A stretch of 64,000 nt of DNA from Acanthosoma haemorrhoidale (GCA_930367205.1 OV884014.1:112605138-112669137); one strand, 5' to 3'. Numbered from the stretch's first letter, positions 34,561 through 47,047 are shown. The notes: generated from the letters alone by a model not told the origin. Translations and numbers: made by a program.

Positions 34561-35370
34561 ACAAATGTTATTTATTTGGAACTCCGAAACAGACGATACT
34601 GAAGAAGGGGGACGTCTGACAATTGTTGACGAGAGGGGTTCAATGGAACCCACTTGAGATTTGCCAAACCAAGCGACGTGGGAATAATACTTTTAACAGA
34701 AGCTCTCTTCTTCAAAAATGTCATGAACAAAAAAAAAACACAGTTATATTCTCATTAAAGCGTTGAAAAAGCTAGTTCCTTGCGGATGTTATAAGTTTTT
34801 CATATTCCGCCATATGACTCTAATTTTTCTTTTAAAATTCTACGTATTGAACAGCTTGCTCCCTTCCGTGCTGTAACTTTATAAAATTCAAAATTCGCAG
34901 AAGTGGTGTTAGAAGTTTTTTAGTTCTTACTTCTTACCGAAAAAAGCATGTTGAATATTTCTTTCAAATACGTCTATCTATAGGATTTCATCACACACTC
35001 GCCGAAAGGCGAAGTACAGCCTCACCCTCCGGGCTCCTCCTTTAAGCATGCATGATTCCTTCAGGATCTCTGGTGTCCCTTATAGGATCGGGAATATATT
35101 GAATACGAGCGAAGGTGCCCTCATATGAGATCTGACATCTGCCGCCAATGCTGATTCGGGGGATTCCGGTCGCTCTCGGAATACGAATGTGTGCTAATAT
35201 CCACACCAGGCAAAGGCCACTCTACTACCGCAAAAATGTATTCGGCACTGCACGAAATCATGCACTGATTCTACTGTGTGGTTTTTCTTTTTTTCGTTTA
35301 AGTCATTTCCTCGAAGTCAAAGGAATTAATTGGATTCTGTTTTGAGATTAGAAATTGACTAATTGACTAT
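34561..35370. other. No gene recognised
   Basis: A ~30-bp segment at 35010-35040 (AAGTACAGCCTCACCCTCCG…) is similar, inverted, to 57320-57350, which suggests an unidentified dispersed repeat. Confidence 0.4.
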
Positions 35371-35754
35371 TGAAATAGGTCACATAGGTATATGCTAATA
35401 GGTGGAATAGGTCACATAGGTATAAGCTAGTAGGTGAAATAGGTCACATAGGTATATGCTAATATGTGAAATAGGTCACATAGGTATAGGCTAATAGGGG
35501 AAATAGGTCACATAGGTATAGGCTAATATAAGAAATAGGTCACAAAGATATAGGTTAATAGGTGAAATAGGTCACATAGGTATAGGCTAATAGGGCACAT
35601 AGGTATAAGCTAATAGGTGAAATAGGTCACATAGGTATAGGCTAATATGTGAAATAGGTCACATAGGTATAGGCTAATAGGTGAACTAGGTCACATAGGT
35701 ATAGGCTAATAGGTGAACTAGGTCACATAGGTATAGGCTAATAGGTGAAATAGG
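35371..35754. repeat. 32-bp minisatellite, about 12 units
   Basis: Units of the form GAAATAGGTCACATAGGTAT followed by AGGCTAATAGGT. A few units are shortened or carry G/A and A/C variants, for example GAACTAGG in the last ones. Confidence 0.9.
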
Positions 35755-36566
35755 GATCAGTTGTCGGGTCAGTCGGTTGTGTCTCATTTATTTTTGGTTA
35801 ATAATTATTTTGACCATCTTAGTGGACTTATATTTGACAACATGAGTTGATCCTAACTTCTAAGCGAAGGAAGAAGTGATGTTGATAGATTGGTGTTTAG
35901 GGTTTGGCGTTGATGAGGGATTAGTGTCGCTGGGTTGAATGCACTAATGCCTTCTTATTTATTTATCATTTATTAACTTTATGACTACTCATCTATGATT
36001 GTAGCAAAATTGATTTAAAGAATAGAATTGAAAGTCCCCAACTGAGAATCTGAAAAGATGATAATCTGATGTCATCATCTGGCAAAAAAAAAAATTACAT
36101 CATAATAAAAAATAAAAAAAAATAGTAATTACAGTGTAAAATAAAGAGTAAACCATTATATGAATGAAACTAATAATTATGAAATGAAAATAATTTTTTT
36201 TTACTGCTAAACAATAAAGATAGATACAAACTGTAAGCCAATATTTATCTATGTAAGGTAAATAATCAAATAAAATATCCAATAGAAAAATAAAAGTCAG
36301 GAAATATAAAATAATAAATGAGTGAATCGTTCACAGATTATCGAGCGGGAATGGTGAGAAGGTGTTGTAACAGGAGAGTTTTGAAGGTTCGTGATGATGA
36401 AGCATGCTGACATTAGGAGGTAGGGAATTCCAGAGAGTAGTGGAGCGAGCGAGGAAGGAACAGTCGTATGCTGGAGTTTTGTAGGCAGGAGTATAAAGTC
36501 AGAGAGAAGGGATCTTGCGTTCAGGGAGTGGACTGAGGATTTGAACTGTTGGATATTGTATATAAA
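35755..36566. other. No gene recognised
   Basis: AT-rich, then a purine-rich patch at 36330-36540. No recognised element. The 60-codon minus frame at 36100-36282 is a chance hydrophobic frame. Confidence 0.45.
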
Positions 36567-37148
36567 GGGTGTCCCAGAATTAAAGCAAGATTTGAATTTG
36601 CCGTCATTTGTGCTGGAAATCCTAAAAAAAAAACAATTTGATAGCTGACAGTTTAGGGTTAGTAAAATTGGAGCGTTACACGATAGAACAACGTGTCTTT
36701 ATTGATGAACATTATCTCAAAAATAATGAACGTTTGGCGGCCGCAGTTCAAAAATTTTATACAAAATATGGTCGCAATAGTGTTTCAACTTCATCAACTG
36801 TGAAGAGATAAATTAAAAAAATTAGGGAGACTATTAGATTAGATTTCTTTTTATGGGGTTATTTGAAGTCAAAGGTGTATGTCAACAAGCCCACATCCAC
36901 CCGTGCGTTAAAAGAGGAAATTCAACGCTGCATCAACGAAATTCAACCACATTTATGCCAAATGGTCATGTAAAATTTCGACAAAAGAGTGCGTATGTGC
37001 CAGCAAAGTCGTGGAGGCCATTTGCCCGATGTTTTATTCTATAAATAACCCTATCCTATTTAATTTATAATTCAATAAAAAAATAACAAAAAATACTAAA
37101 AACTGTGTTTTCTATTAAAATCAAATCTTGTGTTAATTCTGAGACACT
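36567..37148 (+). mobile_element. Mariner-family A, copy A4, larger deletion
   Basis: Left terminus GGGTGTCCCAGAATTAAAGC, right terminus TTGTGTTAATTCTGAGACAC. The N-terminal coding region is decayed (stop at 36810) and is joined directly from GGGAGACT to the segment encoding DFFLWGYLKSKVYVNK-like residues. The deletion is therefore different from, and larger than, that in A1, A3 and A5. Confidence 0.8.
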
Positions 37149-37638
37149 ATTTATAAACAGGGTGATGAGTATAAGTGATTTGTAAAAGGAATGAACCGAG
37201 TATTGTGCACGAAGGAGGGCAAGAGCCACCCTAACTCGGCGTAGAGGTGAGAGACATGGGAGTGCCGTGGAGTCCCAAAGACAAACCTAACGAAGCAATT
37301 CATGATCCAACTTGCCCTCGAGTCCCAGTGAGAGACCCTCATACTCCACACAGTCACAGTTGAAATGATGGAAATGTAAATGAATTATAAGTATATGTGT
37401 TAATGGAACTCTTGGATGCTTGGAGCTAGTTAGACCAAACTTGGTTACATATGTGAGTTGAAATCTGGACAAAATACTGGAGGGGTAAGGTATCTCATCT
37501 GGAGATAGGAAGGGAGTGAATAATAATATATTTGTATTGGAATCACCAAGATTATTAGTGACATTCTTAATGACATGCGGACGGACTGTGTGATGGACTC
37601 TGCTACTGAAAGTATTGAAGCTCAATAACCAATCTCGT
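37149..37638. other. No gene recognised
   Basis: Two overlapping minus frames (37151-37357, 37287-37652) have no recognised motif and the second runs into the LTR. Not called. Confidence 0.4.
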
Positions 37639-38373
37639 TGTCGGGTCGTCACTAGGGGAGTGCCTGGTCACCTAGCCCTGGTGACAAGTGCGGATTGTTC
37701 GAGTTAATAACCTGGACAACGTTCCTGACGGCGTTAATATCTGACTCCATTTATGATAGGGATGTGCCCCGACAAGGCACTATGTTCAAGAGAAGAGGTA
37801 CAGAGGTTTCATAAAGAATAAGGCCAGTTTTCAGAGTTCAAGCGGGGCCCGGCAGCGTAACAGGTAAAAGGTGCCAGAGGGTATGCAAGGAGGCTGAGAG
37901 ACAGGGGTGACGGGCTCCGAGGCGCTGCAGAGAGAGTAGGCTGACGAGGAGTCTAAGTGACTGCCTTCCAGGGCCAAGCGGCCCTGGCGTAAAGCGACCG
38001 AGTAAAGTGGCTGAGGAGATGAGGAGACTGAGAGAGAGTAGCTAAACGCACTGGTTTAAATATAGTTCCTGCTTGGGGGGGGGGCTAGGAAATGCGCACA
38101 CCTGCCACGAGGTACGTGACCCCTCGTCCCCTAAAGGACTGTTTTATGGCATGGGTTTTAGATTTTATGACCACCGGAAGGTGACCTTAGGTCTAACAGG
38201 GTATGTTTTATTACGGCCAGCTTTTAGGCCGGTGTACCTGCACTTGTTAGGACTACCGGCCCATGCGTTTATTGCTAGTAAAAGCTTTTACCATGTTTCA
38301 CATCTAATTACAATACATTATATATGCACCAGAGTATAGGGTGATTTAGCTTAAGTAGTTAGCGGGCGCTACA
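37639..38373. mobile_element. Solo LTR, copy L2 (no clear TSD)
   Basis: Starts TGTCGGGTCGTCACTAGGGG and ends AGCGGGCGCTACA. It is shortened internally relative to L1 (the TGGAATGACCACGAATTCAC part is missing). Flanks CTCGT and ATCTT do not match, suggesting a rearranged or recombined copy. Confidence 0.75.
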
Positions 38374-39495
38374 ATCTTCAAAGGTAGCCATTATGCCTTC
38401 ACTTATGTATCTCTCTGTTTTATGTAACAAAGGCATCTGAAATATAGTCACCCGCAAAAAATAAATCTATAATTTTTATTTGGGTTTATAAATTTTTAAT
38501 AATCTCGATGGCCTAATTACTGATTAGTGACGTAATAATTATTGGGGTATATAGGGGCAGTAATTACGTTATGAAAGGTGTAATTACAATTTTTTACAGC
38601 CTCAGTCGCAGAAAGAGAAATGATGATGAAAAAAAGTAAATATTCAATCATTAATCAATTATATACTTTCAATTTAAAAAAAAACTAATGAAGTAGGTTA
38701 TGAAATCAAAGGACTGTATCAGTACTATGCGTTATGTGTTAGGGCTTGGATGGACTATTATTGTCATTAAAGTGGTCGTTAATACTGTCAATTTAGCTGT
38801 ACGATACTTGAATCTTGCAGAGTTGAAATGAATATCATTACTCTATCTCGGAAAACATCAAAGAACCCACGCCAACAAAGTAAACGATAGGTTTGACTAT
38901 TGTAAGCGATTTTCATTCAATATTGGTCCATTAAAGAAAATTTTATTGTGCATTAAAGTAAATTGTCTGACACAATTAGCCTGCACAATATGCATACCAT
39001 GCAATTGGTAAATATGTAATATATTAACCAATTATTTTCAGTCGTATAATTAGCTATTTATTTAGAATTGTAATAATTAGTTTTAATTATATCATCATCT
39101 TCTTTGTTACACTTTCCATCCAGTCAGACAAGCTCTCAATATATGTTAATTAATTTTCCAACGGCCTAATCACAAGTGTGTCAGTTTCAATTTATCTCTC
39201 TCTGACTCTGCCTCAGTTAATTATTTTTTTTATGTTAATTAATTAACAGTCGAATCCGTGAATCGCCCTTCGCCCTTCAGTACATTCGTGTTACACGCTT
39301 TGAAGCGTGATATGGAATTAATTTTCTACTCTCCATTAGTAAATGAACTATCTCTGGCTAGCTGAGCCTACTTGAAAATCTCAACTCAACTAGGAATGAA
39401 ATATCGGTCCACGTCAAAACCAATTAATTGATCCCATAATTTGAAAAAAAGTGAGTGATAGCGAATAATATCTTAACGCGTAGCTGTAATTGAAA
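38374..39495. other. No gene; TAATTA-rich
   Basis: Repeated homeodomain-core words (TAATTA, TTAATTAATT) at 39045-39250 in otherwise repeat-poor DNA. No coding sequence seen. Confidence 0.4.
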
Positions 39496-39973
39496 AACTA
39501 TGCGAAGAATCGACTTCATCACACGTCAAAACTATGCGAAGAATCGACTTCATCACACGTCAAAACTATGCGAAGAATCGACTTCACCACACGTCAAAAC
39601 TATTCGAAGAATCGACTTCTTCACACGTCAAAACTATGCGAAGAATCGACTACATCACACGTCAAAACTATGCGAAGAATCGACTTCATCACACGTCAAA
39701 ACTATGCGAAGAATCGACTTCATCGCACGTCAAAACTATGCGAAGAATCGACTTCACCACACGTCAAAACTATGCGAAGAATCGACTTCATCACACGTCA
39801 AAACTATGCGAAGAATCGACTTCACCACTCGTCAAAACTATGCGAAGAATCGACTTCATCACACGTCAAAACTATGCGAAGAATCGACTTCACCACACGT
39901 CAAAACTATGCGAAGAATCGACTTCACCACACGTCAAAACTATGCGAAGAATCGACTTCATCACACGTCAAAA
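39496..39973. repeat. 34-bp minisatellite, 14 units
   Basis: Highly uniform units (AAAACTATGCGAAGAATCGA then CTTCATCACACGTC). Variants include TTCGAAG for TGCGAAG, CTTCACC, CTACATC, and one CATCGCAC. As 34 is not a multiple of three, all three plus frames cycle through the same peptide and stay open for 166-184 codons. These frames are not genes. Confidence 0.95.
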
Positions 39974-42408
39974 CGTACAAATCCTTTTCAAAACCAAAAA
40001 AAAAAATCAGTTCAATCAACATCAAGTAAAGTAAGATTTGTTTCAATTTGTTAGTGTTTGTCAAAGTGTTTCTTTAAAACTGTTATCCCCATGAATAAAT
40101 GAAACTATTTAAGTGGTTTTTATATGAGGGCTATTAAAAACCAATATGAACAATTTTTATGAATTTTTCTACGAAATAATATTTTATTTTAATTCTGCCC
40201 AATACTGAGATTAGTCCCCTTATTCTGCACCTTCCTTCTTGAGAATTGTTAACTAATTGGCAGCGCGGGGTGGCATAATTTAAACTTCCAGTCGCTATTA
40301 TCGACAACAAGTTCCAGCAATTAAAACCCCCCGGGAGGAAGTTCCAAATGTTTCTTCCTAAGTCACACGGTGGAGGAACTCCAGAGCATTCCCTTATCCG
40401 ATAAAAAGGATGATTTCTTTGAAAGTGTTAGGATTGGGATGAATAGAGAATACTCAGAAGTTTATACAGCTGACTTTATTAACTACAGCTGACTTTATTA
40501 ACTACTGCTGACTTCATTAACTACTGCTGAGTTGTCTGATACTTTTTGTTGTGGAAAAACTTAATTCGACAACACCAGTTAAATAACAAACTAGGCGGTG
40601 TATAGAACAAATAATGAATAAATAACTTATTCAATATTACTCGGGAAGGTGAACAGTTCAGATATTTTTAAAAAAAAGTATAATTAAAAATAAAAAGTAG
40701 ACCGTATATTGGTTAATGCAGTATACTTTTCAAAACTGTAATGTTACGACTAGGTAAAGCATCACATTAAAATTAGTTAATGAATTAATAAAAAGATAAC
40801 GCGCGCCAGATCCCACTAATGGAATGGAGAGAAATAACTGAATTCAACACTGCCAGGGTATTCCATCATAATCAGTAAAATATTTAATATAAGTCTAGCC
40901 TGTTGTACTAATGAAATGAGAATCTAAACATTATCATTTTGAAACCTACAAAATTGAAGTTACTGAATAAGTTAAAATGTATTCAAATTATTTACACAAA
41001 ATATTTATTACAAAGAATTAAAAGATACTAATATTATATATTTTCAAGCTTTACTAGTATTTACTCTGTTTAACCTGTCATGTTTATTATTGTAAACTAT
41101 TTACAGTACTGCCATAAACATAAATCGAATGAACTAACGAGTAGTAACAGAACCAAACTAGATTAAAAATAAATGCTAACTTATCATATCAAAACAAAAC
41201 ATTACACAACCAACAAATGCACTATATTGAATAAACTTTATCTGTAACCTATACGCGCCATTAAACAACAAAACAATACTTCACAACACATTTTATTCGC
41301 TTCCAGTCTGCCTAACATGTGTCATGTGCTCTAACAAACAAAGAGTCGTTTTCTTGAAACGCCCATAGGTGGCGAAGCAGAATTACTCAGTACATTTATT
41401 TAGTTTTTATCAGACGAAGTAAAAATAATAACTACTCTTTAATTAAATTTACTTTAATGGATACTTAAATAATCTTTGTAGAGGAGAGTCTTTTATAAGA
41501 AAAGAAAGAAAAGCTTTATTATGAAGTACGAGAAAACACTGGTATATACAAATATTAAGAGTTACGTTACTACATACTGGGTGGAAGGTCTAGGCACAAG
41601 TGGGGTCTGGGGCTAAAGCTGAGACATATATGTATAAGAAAAGGATAAGATTCTGGGAAGTAGGGAGGTCTTGGAGGGATGCGGTTGCTTACTTAAAAAT
41701 AACAGGAACCATCAGTGACTTCCATGAAGTCACGAGGCAGGTATACTCTACAAGGGGCTTCCTTCTACTTTTAGCATTATATATAATATTAGCATTATAA
41801 TATTCTTAGCATTATAAAACTGATGATACATTTTATTGGTTCTTTTTTTATCTAAAATTTGACAATGTGTATATTAAACCCCATTTATTGTATAATATCA
41901 TTATGTACTATTACGTAATAAGTTCTGTTTGTGATGCCACGACCAATCGGGTACATGCCCATGAAGTGGGACGTTGGAAACGCAAAACCGTTCTCTTGTT
42001 TTTTTCACTTTTGACTTTAGGTATCTTGAGAAGTTTTCTTGACGGTCCGTTTTCCCTCGTTTCGCAATGAATTTGCGGGGGAAATGAAAATTAATGTCAG
42101 CCTGAGTACAGTAATTAAAATATACTATAAAAACTTTAGTTAAATTCAAAAAAGAAAGTCACTGGCGCATGTCTATTTTTCCAAAACTATAACTATAGGA
42201 ACATAAATAAATGTAATGAATTGGTAACTATTTTTGTACCATTGCGTATTTCTATATTTATATTTAATTTAGAGTATATTGCTCATTTATTACGTATGTA
42301 CTAGAATTTCTGGCAAAATCTACTTGGAAGATCCTTGATTGGAGTCCTGTTTATGCCATTATATTTTTATTTGGCCTATTATTATAATTATTATTAATAA
42401 ACTAACAT
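39974..42408. other. No gene recognised; 19-bp tandem repeat
   Basis: A 19-bp tandem repeat at 40467-40530 (AGCTGACTTTATTAACTAC, about 3.5 units). Otherwise AT-rich. Frames at 41600-41800 and 41867-42149 show no domains. Confidence 0.45.
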
Positions 42409-42666
42409 ATGTCCGAGGATACAAAAACTCAAGGGGATACACCAAGCAGATGAAGGAAGAAACTGAAAGACCAGGAATAACGGACCAGGATTGTCAGGAC
42501 GGAGAAAGATATAGGAAAAGACTAAGGGAAATCAAGGTTCTTGTGGGAAAGAAAAAAGAAAATGGGAGTCGCGTGGACAGAAGAAAGAAAACAAAAGCAC
42601 GCAGAGATAATGAGGGAAAAGTGGAAGGAAAGGAAAAACAAAAACAAGAAAAGAACCGAAAGTATA
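42409..42666 (+). mobile_element. RTE-like LINE 3' end, part 1 of a split copy
   Basis: Encodes the same C-terminus as 17930-18112 (RGYKNSRGYTKQMKEETERP, then TDQDCQDGERYRKRLREI), followed by the shared 3' UTR up to ACCGAAAGTATA, where a MITE is inserted. 5'-truncated just upstream of CCGAGGATAC. Confidence 0.8.
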
Positions 42667-43247
42667 TATATTATTACGTTCTGTGAATCTTATATGATAA
42701 TTTTATTTTTTATTCCTTTACTCATTATCTGGTGTTTTTTAGGTTCTACTAACAAAATTAAATCTGGCAAAAAGATGAATTTAATTTTACAAACATACCA
42801 AAAAAATTAAACTTATATTAATTATATAAATACTTGTGTATTAATTCGATTCCTTTTCTTCTTCAATGGTCTTCTTTTTAATCAAATTTATAATTCTTCT
42901 CTTCGTGCTATTTCTCTTCCGTTCCGTTTCAAGTCAACAACCACTAACCAACAAAGTTTTTAAGTTTTTCTTACTCACAATCTCAAGCTAATAATATGTA
43001 TTACGGACTGATCCCAAAACTAGATGAGTATAATTCTCAGTGTGTTTTCATTATCACAACCGCAACAATACTAATTATAACTGGCTAAACTAGAGAGTAA
43101 ATCTGTGTGTGTTTCTATCATCACAACAACCAGTAGACTCTTTTGTTTTTTCTTTTCACTCTCAATTGTTTTTATTTGCCTTCTTGATTCAAGGTTGGAT
43201 TAAATATTATATAAAAACTCCACAATATCTAATATCACAACAATATA
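42667..43247 (+). mobile_element. AT-rich MITE, copy 6, inserted in a LINE
   Basis: Full-length copy: TATATTATTACGTTCTGTGA at the left, ATATCACAACAATATA at the right, 581 bp. Termini align as imperfect inverted repeats of about 12 bp (TATATTATTACG versus TATATTGTTGTG). Comparison with the empty site at 18163-18178 fixes both boundaries to within a few A/T bases. A TA or TATA duplication is likely. Confidence 0.85.
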
Positions 43248-43290
43248 TTCGCGTGGTCTTTAAGGCCTTTCCGTGCCAAAAAAAAAACAA
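43248..43290 (+). mobile_element. RTE-like LINE 3' end, part 2 of a split copy
   Basis: TTCGCGTGGTCTTTAAGGCC then TTTCCGTGCC and an A run. Continues the 3' UTR interrupted at 42666. Confidence 0.8.
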
Positions 43291-44154
43291 AACTAACATA
43301 ATATTTTCATGAAAATGAATTTTGATTTTCAATGTTGAAATATGTTCTTTGACGATTGGTTTGCCATTTTTTATAGGGCATGATAATTTCGTTGCTGATA
43401 GCCTATGACCTAATGCTGACTATTAGCTAGCTAATCCTTCAATATAATTCTAATAAGTTTTAGTTTAAATATCAACCTACTTTCTTCAATTCCGTTTTAG
43501 TTTTAATTCAAGTTTACATAAACTGCTCTCTTTATTCTAATTTTTATTTTTGTCCAGCAGTGATTATTGTTGAAGATGCTAGCTTGACTGGTTATGAAAG
43601 TGGGATATTCATGTCAGAACAGGACGTACTAATACTTTAAGCTAGGACTTACTTAGAAGTAAGTGGATCCCACCTGGAACCTGGCATAGAAGAGTTAGAT
43701 TGGGTCCTGGATGAAAGGACAGGTCAGGGACATCCTAAGGCAATAGGATATATCATTTATTTCTTATGGGACATTTTCCGAAACCTTTGACCCCGTATGC
43801 ATAACTTTTTGCGTATGCTATCGGTCGAAATGACATTTCAACCATAGTTTATCCATTACGTTATTGCATGACATGGCTAATACATATTACATGTGGAACT
43901 AGCCAATATCCTCAGTGTCCGGTCTATCGATCTCCGCTCTGAGCGAACTCTTCAGTGACTGGGGGGAGGGGATTAATTCATTTAGCTCGCCAGTGGCCAA
44001 TCTGAATCCATTTACATCTTATCCCCTTCGACTCAACGGCAGGTTCTCCCATGTCCATCTCCTGTGTACTTTGGGCAGTTGGTCATCGTTCGGCCTCGAG
44101 TTGTCTATGGATCTTTACAGCGCGGGGTTTGAAGAGAGACATACACTATATATA
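43291..44154. other. No gene recognised
   Basis: A 99-codon plus frame at 43915-44214 lies in a GC-richer patch but has no recognised motif and runs into the mariner terminus. Not called. Confidence 0.4.
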
Positions 44155-45161
44155 CAGAGGGGTCCAAAAAAATGTATCCACTGGTTAACAGTCCATAACT
44201 TGCAAACTAATTGACGGAGTTGTCTCATTTTTGGTGAAAGTGTAGCTTAAAGTCCAACTTAAAGATATCACTGTAGGTGTTCGAAATGGTCACCATTAAC
44301 ATCCACACACAAACGATGCCGCCAAACTGCAGCAAGAACTACTGACTGCAACGTGTTCAGTTGGATATTTGCACATGAATGTACGATGGATTCTCGAAGT
44401 TCATCCAATGTGCGTGGCTTTTGTCGATAAACGACGTCCTTCAGTGTTCCCCACAGGTAAAAGTCCAGAGGAGTTAAGTCTGGGGAACGTGGTGGATACT
44501 CTACAGCACCTCTACGGCCTATCCATCTTCCTGGTAGATTTTCGTCGAGATAAGCCCAAACACGATTGTGGTAGTGGGCTGGGGCACCATCTTGTTAAAA
44601 GTAAAATCTTCCACCAACCACTTTGCTGTCTTCAAAATTCGCCGAACACTTGAGCGACTCACTCCAGTTTCACGGGCACACTGTCTCACAGACTTCTGTG
44701 GTGAGCGAGTGAATTTTTATAACACAAGATGGGAGTTAAATGGACTTGTTACTGTTACAGGTCGTCCAGATCGTTGTTTGTGTACATCTTTAACACAGCC
44801 TTCGGCTTCAAATTTGTCTCGAATGCGACGAATCGTTAAACGTGTCGGTGGCTCTGTTTGATACACATTTCGCCATTGCCGTAAAACCTCATTAATGTTT
44901 TCGTACTTAAAATACCACTTTAAAACAGACTTCCTTTCATCAAATGTAAGCCTTGTTTACTCGAGTAACAAGGTACAACTAACAATAAAACACTAACTAT
45001 CTGGCGACTGTCATCTGACAAAACAAAACAACGCAATACAACGCTTGTATGGCGATTGCCGGAACTACAAACTATTACGCTACCAAAATTGAGACAGCTC
45101 CGTCAATTAGTTTGCAAGTTATGGACTTTTAAACAGTGGATACTTTTTTTGGACCCCTCTG
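44155..45161 (-). mobile_element. Mariner-family B element with ~80-bp inverted repeats
   Basis: Both ends read CAGAGGGGTCCAAAAAAA inward and remain near-identical for about 80 bp (through ACTTGCAAACTAATTGACGG). The element is flanked by TA on each side (44153-44154 and 45162-45163). It is 1007 bp, shorter than an intact mariner, and encodes a broken transposase on the minus strand. Confidence 0.9.
44262..44970 (-). pseudogene. Mariner-family B transposase, internally deleted
   Basis: The N-terminal half shows an HTH linker (PPTRLTIRRIRDKFEAEG, HKQRSGRPVTVT) and SPQKSVRQCARETGVSRSSV. After KTAKW it jumps, with a frame change, to the catalytic half: FQQDGAPAHYHNRVWAYLDE, PGRWIGRRGAVEYPPRSP, DLTPLDFYLWGTLKDVVY. 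The segment with the first catalytic Asp is missing and a TAA interrupts near 44720. It cannot encode an active enzyme. Confidence 0.8.
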
Positions 45162-46255
45162 TACACATTCATATCAGGTCCTCAAAACAAAAACAAGATT
45201 ACTAGCTTAACCTGTTAAACATGATTACAGTTAGACAGAATAGAAACAAAACCAAAATAAGTCGAGATACGTAAAAGACAAAGATAAAACAAAATATAAG
45301 ATACAATGTGAGTAAACAAAGTTGGTTAGTTTGTACATATTTATACATAATAAAATATAACATATCCATCAATGGGAAACTTATGCAGATATGAACATAT
45401 CTAAAGAAAATGCCCACAAAAGTGATCTGATTGGTTCTGGTACAAAATATTAGTTCAAAATATTCCTGCTTTGAGCGAAATCGTGGGAATGTTGAGAGTG
45501 TACGAAAATGGTTATCGACTGTTCTCAGGGATAGTTTCATCTCGAAATCTTAGGGTTTAAGCAATGCGATGAAAAAAAAAACCCCATAGTTTTGCCAAAA
45601 CCGCAACTTGCTTTGGCCCACGCTCAGTGAACATGGGTTAGGATTAGTTACTTTATGGTCTCTTTAACGCACAACGTTTGGATGCCACGTTATTTCGGTT
45701 TTCTTCCAAGCTCCCTAGGACGCTAATAATTTGTGCCCGTTTTGGTGAAAATAACGATAACCCAAAAATTATTAAGAAGATTAGAGAGGTAATGTGAAAT
45801 GATTTAAAAAAATAGAAATAGCAGATCAACCAGTTGTACGAAAAAAAATATTAAGTGGGTGAAGGAGAGCATCAACGGCACGGTTTAGGTAACAAATAAT
45901 TACCAACCACGAATTACATATGAATGAGAAGCCGGAAATTATACTCCTTACACAACTTCCTGCTAATTTTTCTTTTTGCTAGCAAATATACCATACAAAT
46001 ATATCAAATACAAATAAATAACACCATGGTCAGGAAGCACTAAAAAAAAAGAAAGATAATTCATTAAAAATAGTAAAGTATATTGACTAATCTGAAAAAA
46101 TAAATAAATAGAGTTTTCTTCTTAAAACGACATTTCATTCCCTTCAAAATAACATAAAATAAAAAGTCATTTTTTAGGACTAGACTACAGTTAATTAATT
46201 TGACCATTCCCTCAACCACTGAAAGTTTAACATAATAAAATAAAAAATAAATAAA
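45162..46255. other. No gene recognised
   Basis: AT-rich. The 112-codon minus frame at 45202-45540 is hydrophobic, with no recognised family and no splice context. I see no support for a gene. Confidence 0.45.
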
Positions 46256-46260
46256 GTATC

Positions 46261-47047
46261 TATCTGGTCGTCACGAGCGGGTGCCTAGTTACCCTAGCTC
46301 TGGTGACGAAGTGAGCGTTGAATAGGCTTATAACCTGGACAATCGTTTCATGACGGTTACTATCTGACTCCATATTTGATAGCCATGTGTCCCAACAATG
46401 CACTATGTTTAGGAGAAGTATAGGGGTAGGTATTGTAGGTAGTTTGTATGTTCTTGGAATGACAACGAATTTACACTCGGTATCTGAGGGTAGGCGAAAT
46501 CCGTCCGGATCCCAAAGGCGAGTGTGTACCGGAGAGGGGTGACCGTCGTCCGCAAGGAAGAAATCTCTCCCAAGGAGCTGCTAGTTTTAGCGAGGCGAAG
46601 GCAAAGAATCCCACTAAAACATAGCGAGGTTAGGAAGAGAGATGCAGAGGTTTTCATAAATGAGATGACCATGTCTTGAACATCAATGCAGCCGCAAGTC
46701 ATCAGTTAGCGAGTCGTCAGGAATGATTTACAGGCCCAAACCGCGGGTATTATATACTCAGCTGGCTTCGAAAGTAGCCAATCTTCTGTGGTTTTATTGT
46801 ACCCAATGCCAACTCAATATGCGGTGACTCTTTATTCTCGGCAGCCCTAGGTCTGGGTCACTTTTACCTGCTCCTATACCTAATTGACTTGCAGCTGCGT
46901 CTTTATTGTTTACAATATTTACAATGATTTATGGTTTGGCAATGTTATTTACATTTGTTTTAAATTAACTTACAACATATTATAACCAATTTACAATATA
47001 TATATACAATAGAGTATAGGGTGATTATGTAGTTAGCGGTCGCTACA
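46261..47047. mobile_element. Solo LTR, copy L3 (787 bp, TSD GTATC)
   Basis: Starts TATCTGGTCGTCACGAGCGG (a mutated TGTCGGGTCG terminus) and ends AGCGGTCGCTACA. GTATC flanks it on both sides (46256-46260, 47048-47052). No internal region, so a solo LTR. A TATA-like ATTATATACTC lies at 46749-46760. Confidence 0.85.

Noticed and set aside
35371..35754. CRISPR-like array
   Set aside because: Units are contiguous with no variable spacers and the context is a eukaryotic genome.
39496..39973. CRISPR-like array or repeat-protein gene
   Set aside because: Direct 34-bp repeats have no unique spacers; the long frames exist only because the unit lacks stops in every frame. It is a minisatellite.
43915..44214. 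99-codon plus-strand gene
   Set aside because: No motif recognised, no splice or promoter context, and it runs into the mariner terminal repeat.
46409..46702. Conserved minus-strand protein shared with 51692-51979 and 54433-54657
   Set aside because: All lie in LTR copies; the similarity is between LTR DNA sequences and the reading frames differ between copies.
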